Assembly: GCA_902785755.1 (NCBI GenBank)
Contig: CACZZO010000005.1
Span: 124,001-188,000, forward strand
Length of the DNA: 64,000 nt
Direction: 5' to 3'
Source of the DNA: an uncultured Bacteroidia bacterium
Lineage (GTDB): Bacteria > Bacteroidota > Bacteroidia > Bacteroidales > F082
Position numbers and translations under genes: made by a program. Below are positions 57,743-64,000 of this stretch, piece by piece. Numbering within the stretch: the first letter of the stretch is position 1; each line of letters begins with the position of its first letter. Below the pieces are notes generated by a model. That model was not told the DNA's origin. It saw only the letters and a list, made by a program, of their open reading frames with translations, and did not search any database.

Positions 57743-59878
57743 ATGAAAAAAACAGCGATTTTAACCCTCATGCTTGGGATGTTCTCTTTCGGATTCGCCC
57801 AACCTAAAATCACGAAGGTATCGTTTCCCAACTCTGTGAAAATCTTTGACTTATATGAGATTTCTTTCCAATTGGGAAGTTACACTAATCCCTACGACCC
57901 CGAAATCATCGATGTGTATGCGGAGTTTGTTTCGCCAGAAGGCAAATCGTTCAAAGTCAATGGGTTTTATTTTGAAGGTTACAGTTTTCAACAAATCAAC
58001 GGTCACGAGCAAGCCCAAGTGGAACGAAGCAGTTTCGGATGGAGGATCAGGTTCACGCCCAACCAAATTGGCTCATGGAATTTCACCCTTCATGCCAAAG
58101 ACCAAAGGGGTGAAGTTGTAGTATCAAATTATGAATCAAAGACTTGCAATTTTCATTGCCTCGCTGTGGATGCTGGCAACGGTTTCATCAGAAAGGCAAA
58201 TTCCGTTTTTCTGAAACGGGAAACCATTGCCAACGGACGGAAAAGCTATCACTCCTACTTTCCCGTCGGGCCGAATGTGGCTTGGTATGGAAACAAGACC
58301 TATTATGAATATGACAAGCCGAGGGGCATTTACGAATACAACATGTACATTGATTCGTTGTCGGGCAATGCCAATTACATGCGCATTTGGCTCAACCGCT
58401 ACCAATATCTGTCGCTTTATGGGCCGGAATACACCCAAACTGAGAACGGCAAACCCAAATTGTATTTCGATTCGAGCATCAACCAAAAGGATGCCGCTGA
58501 ACTCGACCATATCATCAGTTATGCAGCCCGAAACGACATAGCGTTGATGCTCAGCATGTTCACCTACGGCGACTTTGCCATCCATGACAACAAACCTGAG
58601 TTGCACTACCCTCAGCCGAGTGACTGGCGCAACAACCCTTTCCACACCCAACTTGGGCTGACATCGCCCTGCGAGTTTTTCTCTGACAGGGAAGCCAAAA
58701 GAATCACGAAGAACCTGCTCAGATACATCGTTGCGCGATGGGGATATGCCACCAATGTCGCATGTTGGGAACTTTGGAACGAAGTCACTAACATGACCCA
58801 CGACTGCCCCAACAACATCTACCAGCAAGACCTCATCGAGTGGCATTCGGAAATGGCGGATTATCTCAGCAGCATCGATCCTTTTGATCACCTCATCAGC
58901 ACCTCACTCGGCTCAGCGACAGGTTTGGGAAATCTTAACAAGAACATTTTCAAGCCTTTGGATTTCGTGCAGTTCCATAATTACCAGAACATCCACAAGG
59001 CGAAATCGAAAGAACAGTTTTCCTATATCTTGCTCAAAAAGAGCAACGAAGGGCGCAAAATGTACCCGACAAAACCGTTTTTCATGGGGGAATTCGCCTT
59101 CGACCAGAGCAAACCCAACCTACTTTACGAAGACCACGACCCCAAGGGGATTGACCTGCATAATTCCCTTTGGTCGTCGCTGTTTTCAGGTTCGATGGGA
59201 CCAGCTTCATTTTGGTATTGGGAGATGCTGTACCGCTGCGACTTGCTCCGCATTTTCCGACCCATGCTGAACTTCTGCAAGCAAATTCCGCTCCTCTCCG
59301 ATTCCTTCACCGCTCATACCACGGGCGAGGTCGTCAGACATTCGCTGTTGTTCCCTAACGATTTGGAAACCTATTACTTGGTCAACAAGGCGGAAGACAC
59401 CATTTTGGGTTGGAGCCAAGATACCGTGTTTTGTTACCAATCGTTGCGTAGGCTCAGTGGAACCGTCGGCAAAAACGGCCTTTTTGACGAGACCAAAGTC
59501 ACAGACCCGAAAGGCTATGTCTACACTTTGAACCCAGAAAAGCGCCCGAAGCCCAGTTCAAAAAGCAACACCATTACCCTGCCTATTTCAAAACAACGTA
59601 TTGGAACACAATATGTTGTAAGATGGTTTGATGCAGAAACAGGGCTTGAAATCACCTCCGAAAGGATCACGGCAAAGGTCAAGCGGGAATGTGTCTTTAA
59701 CAAGGTGCTTTCCATTGAGTTCCCCTCGTCGATTAGGGATTTGAAGAACGGGAAAATCAACAACACACTTGGTGATGCCGTGTTTATCCTAACTGTGGAC
59801 GATGGCACAGAAAAAGGAAGCAGCACTCAAGGCACTGCTTCCAGTAGGACTTTTATAATCAATAAGAAACGCCCGTAG
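57743..59878 (+). CDS. DUF5060-domain glycoside hydrolase, cellulase-like
   Basis: A 711-residue exported protein. The ATG at 57743 starts the signal peptide MKKTAILTLMLGMFSFGFAQ; a start at 57719 would add eight non-signal residues. Residues about 20-125 form a DUF5060-type beta-sandwich (FRKFTPNQIGSWNF-like end). The TIM barrel (about 150-520) has WELWNEV with the likely acid/base Glu and FFMGEFAF with the likely nucleophile Glu, as in clan GH-A enzymes. Substrate unknown. The last about 20 codons (SSTQGTASSRT) contain a hairpin of terminator type (59816-59842). Converges on ahcY with 11 bp between. Confidence 0.82.
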   Translation: MKKTAILTLMLGMFSFGFAQPKITKVSFPNSVKIFDLYEISFQLGSYTNPYDPEIIDVYAEFVSPEGKSFKVNGFYFEGYSFQQINGHEQAQVERSSFGWRIRFTPNQIGSWNFTLHAKDQRGEVVVSNYESKTCNFHCLAVDAGNGFIRKANSVFLKRETIANGRKSYHSYFPVGPNVAWYGNKTYYEYDKPRGIYEYNMYIDSLSGNANYMRIWLNRYQYLSLYGPEYTQTENGKPKLYFDSSINQKDAAELDHIISYAARNDIALMLSMFTYGDFAIHDNKPELHYPQPSDWRNNPFHTQLGLTSPCEFFSDREAKRITKNLLRYIVARWGYATNVACWELWNEVTNMTHDCPNNIYQQDLIEWHSEMADYLSSIDPFDHLISTSLGSATGLGNLNKNIFKPLDFVQFHNYQNIHKAKSKEQFSYILLKKSNEGRKMYPTKPFFMGEFAFDQSKPNLLYEDHDPKGIDLHNSLWSSLFSGSMGPASFWYWEMLYRCDLLRIFRPMLNFCKQIPLLSDSFTAHTTGEVVRHSLLFPNDLETYYLVNKAEDTILGWSQDTVFCYQSLRRLSGTVGKNGLFDETKVTDPKGYVYTLNPEKRPKPSSKSNTITLPISKQRIGTQYVVRWFDAETGLEITSERITAKVKRECVFNKVLSIEFPSSIRDLKNGKINNTLGDAVFILTVDDGTEKGSSTQGTASSRTFIINKKRP
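59816..59850 (+). terminator. Hairpin at the 3' end of the glycosidase gene
   Basis: GGAAGCAG (59816-59823) pairs with CTGCTTCC (59835-59842), preceded by AAAAA and followed by AGTAGGACTTTTAT. It looks like an intrinsic terminator, but it lies inside the last codons, upstream of the stop at 59876-59878. Confidence 0.5.
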
Positions 59879-59889
59879 AGGGAGGCCAA

Positions 59890-61320
59890 TCAATACCGGT
59901 AGATGTCCGACTTGTAAGGCCCTTCGACGGGAACGCCGATATAATCGGCCTGCTTTTGTGTAAGTTTGGTCAGCTTCACGCCGATTTTCTCCAAATGCAG
60001 GCGGGCGACTTCCTCGTCCAAATACTTGGGCAGGCAGTACACACCTACTTTATATTGGCCACGCTTCTCCCAAAGGTCCATTTGAGCCAAAGTCTGGTTG
60101 GTGAACGAGTTGCTCATCACGAAACTGGCGTGACCTGTGGCGCAACCGAGGTTGACCAAACGGCCCGAAGCCAACAGGAAAATGCAATGACCGTCGTCGA
60201 AAACGTACTTGTCGACTTGCGGCTTGATGTTGATTTTCTCCTTCAGATGCTCGGTCTTTTCGAGGCGATCGACTTGGATTTCGTTGTCGAAGTGGCCAAT
60301 GTTGCACACGATGGCTTGGTCTTTCATTTGCAGGATATGTTCGAGCGTAATCACGTCGCAGTTGCCCGTCGTGGTAACGAAAATGTTGCCTTCCTTGACG
60401 GCCTCCTCCATCGTGGTGACCTCGAAGCCTTCCATAGCAGCTTGTAAGGCGCAGATGGGGTCGATTTCGGTGACGATAACGCGGGCACCGTAGCTCTTCA
60501 TCGAGTGAGAGCAGCCCTTGCCCACTTCGCCGTAGCCGCACACGACCACGACCTTGCCGGCAATCATCACGTCGGTGGCGCGCTTGATGCCGTCGGCCAA
60601 TGACTCGCGGCAGCCATAAAGGTTGTCAAACTTCGACTTGGTCACTGAGTCATTCACGTTGATGGCGGGAACGAGCAACTCACCGCGCTCGTGCATCTGA
60701 TACAGACGGTGTACGCCTGTGGTGGTTTCCTCAGAAACGCCTTTCCAGCCAGCCACAACCGTGTGCCAGAAGGTGGGATTCTCTTTATAGGTGGCCTTGA
60801 TGACGCTCATCAATGCTCTTTCTTCCTCGCTTCCAGTGGGCGCGTCAAGGAGTTTGGGGTCGTTTTCGCAGGCGTAGCCCTTATGAATCAGCAAAGTGGC
60901 ATCGCCGCCGTCGTCCACAATGAGGTCTGGACCCGTGCCATCGGGGAAGGTGATGGCGCGTTTGGTACACCACCAATAATCCTCTAAAGTTTCGCCTTTC
61001 CAAGCGAAAACGGCGGTATCCGTTTCGGCGATGGCTGCCGCAGCGTGGTCTTGCGTGGAATAGATGTTGCACGAGCACCAGCGCACCGTTGCACCCAATT
61101 CGACCAAGGTCTCGATGAGGCAGGCCGTTTGGATGGTCATGTGCAGCGAGCCCATGATTTTCGCGCCTTTCAGCGGCTTCGTGTCGCCATATTTCTTGCG
61201 CAGCGACATCAGGCCAGGCATTTCGTGTTCCGATACTTCAATTTCCTTGCGTCCCCAAGCGGCCAAGTCCATATCGGCCACCAAATAAGGGAGTTTGTTA
61301 TCTAACAATCTGTTATCCAT
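59890..61320 (-). CDS. ahcY: Adenosylhomocysteinase
   Basis: A 476-residue S-adenosylhomocysteine hydrolase, cleaving SAH to adenosine and homocysteine in the methyl cycle. The ATG at 61320 ([20 protein letters not shown]) is family-like; an upstream frame to 61482 would cover the promoter and terminator. The NAD-binding motif is [16 protein letters not shown]. The C-terminal YKSDIYRY is the conserved cofactor-locking tail. The length is that of the long bacterial type. It may also serve the methyltransferase reactions that make SAH. Confidence 0.96.
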   Translation of the reverse strand: MDNRLLDNKLPYLVADMDLAAWGRKEIEVSEHEMPGLMSLRKKYGDTKPLKGAKIMGSLHMTIQTACLIETLVELGATVRWCSCNIYSTQDHAAAAIAETDTAVFAWKGETLEDYWWCTKRAITFPDGTGPDLIVDDGGDATLLIHKGYACENDPKLLDAPTGSEEERALMSVIKATYKENPTFWHTVVAGWKGVSEETTTGVHRLYQMHERGELLVPAINVNDSVTKSKFDNLYGCRESLADGIKRATDVMIAGKVVVVCGYGEVGKGCSHSMKSYGARVIVTEIDPICALQAAMEGFEVTTMEEAVKEGNIFVTTTGNCDVITLEHILQMKDQAIVCNIGHFDNEIQVDRLEKTEHLKEKINIKPQVDKYVFDDGHCIFLLASGRLVNLGCATGHASFVMSNSFTNQTLAQMDLWEKRGQYKVGVYCLPKYLDEEVARLHLEKIGVKLTKLTQKQADYIGVPVEGPYKSDIYRY

Positions 61321-61357
61321 TGATTTAAAAATTTGTTTTCGTTTAACTATGAAATGG

Positions 61358-61365
61358 CAAAGATA
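61358..61365 (-). promoter_or_regulatory. Candidate -7 promoter element for ahcY
   Basis: On the minus strand TATCTTTG followed by CC. About 30 nt of leader before the ATG at 61320. No clear -33 element. Confidence 0.5.
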
Positions 61366-61385
61366 AACATTTTTCCGACACGAGA

Positions 61386-61414
61386 TAAAAAAAGCGGAGT
61401 TTTCGCTCCGCTTT
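61386..61414 (-). terminator. Intrinsic terminator after the lipoprotein pair
   Basis: AAAGCGGAG and CTCCGCTTT (61391-61399 and 61406-61414) form a perfect 9-bp stem with a 6-nt loop. On the minus strand a run of T follows (TTTTTTTAT), so it ends the transcript of the genes at 61437-62730. Confidence 0.85.
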
Positions 61415-61436
61415 GTGTTTGGCCTCGATACACCAA

Positions 61437-62084
61437 TCAATTCGGCAAACGATAGAGCGTCAGTTTGTCGTCCAAAGTGCATTGAATCAGGCCGTAATGC
61501 TTGGCGTAATAGATTTCCGTCGGGAAGTTCTTGGTTTGTGGATAGGCAACGTCTTTGAGTTTGAGGTGCATCACACCTTGATAGGTCTTTTCGCTAACCG
61601 TGTAGGAATCAAGATATTCCACAGTGTAATCCATAGCGTTGTCGTAACCAGATTCATAACATTTGTATCTTTTATCGCTATCGGGATAGAACAAGTTCCC
61701 GTCAATGCCCATCACATAAACAGCCTCGTTAAAGTACAGCCTGAACTCATTAATATCCGAATACTCCACCCACTTGTAGGCGGAAATCGTGGGTGAAACC
61801 CTTATTGTGCCGTAAGAGTTCACACCGCTCTGTTCAATGTGCTCATATTCACCCTTTTCCGTCGGGATGCAAAGGATGGTGGTGCCCGTTTCGGTCGTAT
61901 AGGAATTGGCAGATCCAAATCCGAACGACTGCTGGATGCCGTTGTCGTCCTGCATCGTGAAGTTGCAATTTGTGCTGTCGGCGAACCAATCACGATTGGC
62001 ATCGTTCACACGGAAGGTTTTCGTTTTCACACAAGAGGCCATAACAAATGACAAAGCCATCAAAATCAACAATTTATTCTTCAT
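61437..62084 (-). CDS. Lipoprotein, family relative of the next gene
   Basis: A 215-residue lipoprotein. [18 protein letters not shown] has a clear lipobox (MASC, Cys18). The ATG at 62084 is chosen; the longer frame has no signal. The mature part is beta-rich, ending [22 protein letters not shown]. That layout matches the end of the neighbouring lipoprotein ([23 protein letters not shown]), so the two seem to be distant paralogues. Starts 11 bp inside the upstream gene. Role unknown, outer-membrane or periplasmic. Confidence 0.75.
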   Translation of the reverse strand: MKNKLLILMALSFVMASCVKTKTFRVNDANRDWFADSTNCNFTMQDDNGIQQSFGFGSANSYTTETGTTILCIPTEKGEYEHIEQSGVNSYGTIRVSPTISAYKWVEYSDINEFRLYFNEAVYVMGIDGNLFYPDSDKRYKCYESGYDNAMDYTVEYLDSYTVSEKTYQGVMHLKLKDVAYPQTKNFPTEIYYAKHYGLIQCTLDDKLTLYRLPN

Positions 62085-62730
62085 AGAGCCAATATTTTTC
62101 ACCGTTAGACATAACGACTCCGAGCAAGCCGTTTTCATAATTGTAATAATAGGTATCGGCGTGGATAGAGCCTTCTTCTTCGTAATAATCAACAAGTTCC
62201 GACTTCAGCTTGAAGACATCGTGGTAATAGCGTCCATTAACTTTCAGGGAATCAAGCATTTCATAATTGGAATGGTCTTCGCCAATGAGCGGTAACCGTG
62301 CGCTTCCTACAGCAAAAATTGTGGCGCTTTTCGCATAGTTTTGCCCTTCTTCCTCGAAAGCCATATACCGGTTGGAGAACTCGATTTCCACGTTGAAAAT
62401 CGGGTAGTTAGGCGTGCATTTGGTGATGTCTGCCTCATACTCATAGACATAGTTCGGGGCGGGTTTATACTTTTCAATAAACCAGTCGTAGCCCGTTTCC
62501 TTTTGGCGGTGTCGCGACACGGTGAAGTCGATAACGGTGCGGTCTCTCTCGTGCTGTATACGGAACACGTCGCCGTTTCGATAAGGCACGGTGGCCAGAT
62601 ACTGTTCGGGAATGCGCCCCAAATCAACGTATGTGGTTTTGCTGCGCGGGCAGGCCGTGAGCAGCAGCAACAAGGCTCCGAAAACCACTGGAGCCGTCAT
62701 TTTCCTGAAAAATCGTTTCTTCGTTTTCAT
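62074..62730 (-). CDS. Lipoprotein, first of a tandem pair
   Basis: A 218-residue lipoprotein. MKTKKRFFRKMTAPVVFG then LLLLLTAC forms the signal with lipobox LTAC. The ATG at 62730 is chosen over an upstream start that would add 20 non-signal residues. The mature part is beta-rich with several YxY motifs and ends with the same kind of strand pair as its neighbour. The stop overlaps the start of the second lipoprotein gene by 11 bp. Function unknown. Confidence 0.75.
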   Translation of the reverse strand: MKTKKRFFRKMTAPVVFGALLLLLTACPRSKTTYVDLGRIPEQYLATVPYRNGDVFRIQHERDRTVIDFTVSRHRQKETGYDWFIEKYKPAPNYVYEYEADITKCTPNYPIFNVEIEFSNRYMAFEEEGQNYAKSATIFAVGSARLPLIGEDHSNYEMLDSLKVNGRYYHDVFKLKSELVDYYEEEGSIHADTYYYNYENGLLGVVMSNGEKYWLYEE

Positions 62731-62757
62731 TTTGATACGGTTTATAGTTTTCGGTTG

Positions 62758-62765
62758 CAAAAATA
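62758..62765 (-). promoter_or_regulatory. Candidate -7 promoter element for the lipoprotein pair
   Basis: On the minus strand TATTTTTG followed by CAACC, matching TAnnTTTG, 27 bp upstream of the ATG at 62730. A TTTG lies 15 bp upstream, closer than the usual 19-20. Confidence 0.45.
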
Positions 62766-62905
62766 TGGCAAATTCCGGCACAAAAAGCAAGTTTTTGGGG
62801 CATTACAAACTTTTGGAAAAAATGTGCTTTGATTTTCAGTGTGTTATGGTTTTTGATTACAACATTTCTTTTACATCAAAATAGTGGATATTCCCAAAAA
62901 GTATG

Positions 62906-62913
62906 TATCTTTG
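62906..62913 (+). promoter_or_regulatory. Candidate -7 promoter element for the SPFH gene
   Basis: TATCTTTG followed by CACAAAC matches the -7 element, 25 bp upstream of the ATG at 62939. No clear -33 element. Confidence 0.5.
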
Positions 62914-62938
62914 CACAAACATTAAAAACATCAGCAAA

Positions 62939-63754
62939 ATGAATCAGCCTTACAACATCAACATCAATCCAAACAAAAAGAAAATCGGACGCTACATCCT
63001 TTGGGGCGTTTTGGCACTTTTGGCCATCTTGGTATTCTTCTCCTCGTTCTACACCATCCGCTCGTCGGAACGCGGCGTGCTGTCCACTTTCGGCAAAATG
63101 AGCGACGAGGTCATCGAGGACGGCTTGCACATGAAGATTCCGTTCATCCAGACCATCAAGCGCGTGAACGTGCAGCAGAAAAAACACGACGGCAAGGAGG
63201 ACAGCTACACCCGCGACGTGCAGACCTCCGAGGTGGAATACACCATTAATTATGACCTCGTGCGCGAGAACGTGAGCAAACTGATGAAAAACGTCGGCGA
63301 CGACTACCACAACCGTATCGTGGTGCCGTTCATCCGCTCGGCAATGAAAGAGTCATTCGGCAACTTCGCCGCCACTGAAATCGTGGAGAACCGCGATGCT
63401 GTGCGCCGCCAAATCGAACAGCAACTGCGTGAGACCTTGGACAGCAATTACTTTATGAACATCCAGTTCCAACTGGTGAACATCGACTTCGACGACGACT
63501 TCGAGACCGCCATCAAGGAAAAGCAAGTGGCCGAACAGAACGCCCTGAAAGCCAAGAACGTGACCATCCAAGTGGAAGAACAAGCCAAACAGACCAAAAT
63601 CAAGGCCGAAGCCGAGGCCGAGGCCATGAGCATCAAGGCCGCCGCTTTGGAAAGCAACCCCAAGCTCGTGAATTACGAAGCAGTCCAAAAATGGGACGGC
63701 AAGCTGCCACAATATATGTTGGGCAATTCGGTGCCGTTTATTGATTTGAAGTGA
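62939..63754 (+). CDS. SPFH/prohibitin-like membrane protein
   Basis: A 271-residue protein. It has a short cytoplasmic start, one membrane helix (YILWGVLALLAILVFF, about 17-32) and then an SPFH domain: IRSSERGVLSTFGKM, GLHMKIPFIQTIKRVNV, and TSEVEYTINYDLV. A coiled-coil segment rich in A, E and K follows (AEQNALKAKNVTIQVEEQAKQ and on). The ATG at 62939 is preferred, since a start at 62903 would overlap the promoter. Such proteins form ring-like membrane assemblies. No HflK/HflC partner is seen. Converges on the partial gene at 63767. Confidence 0.88.
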   Translation: MNQPYNININPNKKKIGRYILWGVLALLAILVFFSSFYTIRSSERGVLSTFGKMSDEVIEDGLHMKIPFIQTIKRVNVQQKKHDGKEDSYTRDVQTSEVEYTINYDLVRENVSKLMKNVGDDYHNRIVVPFIRSAMKESFGNFAATEIVENRDAVRRQIEQQLRETLDSNYFMNIQFQLVNIDFDDDFETAIKEKQVAEQNALKAKNVTIQVEEQAKQTKIKAEAEAEAMSIKAAALESNPKLVNYEAVQKWDGKLPQYMLGNSVPFIDLK

Positions 63755-63766
63755 TTCAAGTCACTT

Positions 63767-64000
63767 TCATCGCGCTTGCAAATAGTCCAAATCGCCCAAC
63801 ATCCGAGTGATGACGCTGCGAAAATCGACCTTGAAGCCTTCGTTTTGTTGGTATTCCTTGTACAACGAATTGTCGCCTTTGCGTTTTTTCCTCATGATCC
63901 TATCAATGATGGTTACCATCAGTGCATCCACGGCTTGTTGGTCGGGATTGCCAACTACTAATTCTTTGTACTCCTCGTCTTCGGCAACGGCTTGGGCAAC
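63767..64000 (-). CDS. Partial gene, C-terminal 77 residues, unidentified
   Basis: The frame is open to the right edge on the minus strand and ends with TGA at 63767-63769. The visible part is charged and helical (DRIMRKKRKGDNSLYKEY, ITRMLGDLDYLQAR) with no membrane segment. It may be the end of a larger enzyme, but no family can be named. It ends 12 bp from the stop of the SPFH gene. Confidence 0.55.
   Translation of the reverse strand, partial: VAQAVAEDEEYKELVVGNPDQQAVDALMVTIIDRIMRKKRKGDNSLYKEYQQNEGFKVDFRSVITRMLGDLDYLQAR

Overview
The window looks like chromosome of an anaerobic, protein-fermenting member of the Bacteroidales. The reasons are promoters of the Bacteroidetes type (TAnnTTTG at -7), few Shine-Dalgarno sequences, a type IX secretion C-terminal sorting domain (gene at 34044-35495), a DUF6427 membrane protein, and a complete lysine-to-butyrate fermentation operon of the kind found in gut and oral Bacteroidales. 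No rRNA, tRNA, CRISPR array or prophage was recognised.

Layout. 1-587: end of an outer-membrane barrel gene. 901-18417: two paralogous giant NRPS genes (about 2,420 aa each, C-A-T-C-A-T-R with reductive release), separated by a type II restriction-modification pair on the opposite strand. 18489-21895: TraX-like, LolA-like and ThrE-like genes and a four-helix-bundle gene. 22037-45211: a 23-kb minus-strand array starting at a good promoter near 45260-45291. Transcribed in order it runs atoD-kal-kce-kdd-kamA-[islet]-kamB-kamC-[islet]-kamD-kamE-[islet]-atoA-crt-[islet]-hbd-bcd-etfB-etfA. 45435-53043: a lipoprotein metallopeptidase-like gene, a DUF1016 nuclease-like gene, an ECF sigma factor, a GH3/beta-lactamase fusion and a thioredoxin-fold protein. 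53067-61320: housekeeping genes (rnhB, purD, ahcY), a glycosyltransferase and a DUF5060-type glycosidase. 61437-64000: a lipoprotein pair, a prohibitin-like SPFH gene and a partial gene.

How the genes work together. KamA and KamDE (kept active by KamB/KamC) convert lysine to 3,5-diaminohexanoate. Kdd, Kce and Kal turn this into acetoacetate and crotonyl-CoA plus ammonia. Bcd with EtfAB reduces crotonyl-CoA, and AtoDA moves CoA from butyryl-CoA to acetoacetate, releasing butyrate. Crt and Hbd link the route to acetyl-CoA-derived butyrate. The NRPS pair probably makes two related N-acyl-dipeptide aldehydes or their cyclised products.

The most unusual signal is in the accessory islets inside the fermentation operon. 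They contain two copies of a RhuM/PLD-like gene, each followed by a secreted-protein gene that shares its signal-peptide DNA but not its mature part. They also carry short palindromes lying within coding sequence: 25-bp units (two 11-bp arms, 3-bp centre) at the same codon position of both RhuM/PLD genes and four more in an adjacent gene remnant; 24-26-bp palindromes centred on CGAATTCG in the kamC tail and the KilA-N gene; and a similar pair in the DUF1016 gene. They resemble, by analogy only, the protein-coding palindromic elements of Rickettsia, or a cassette reservoir for a hypervariable protein segment.
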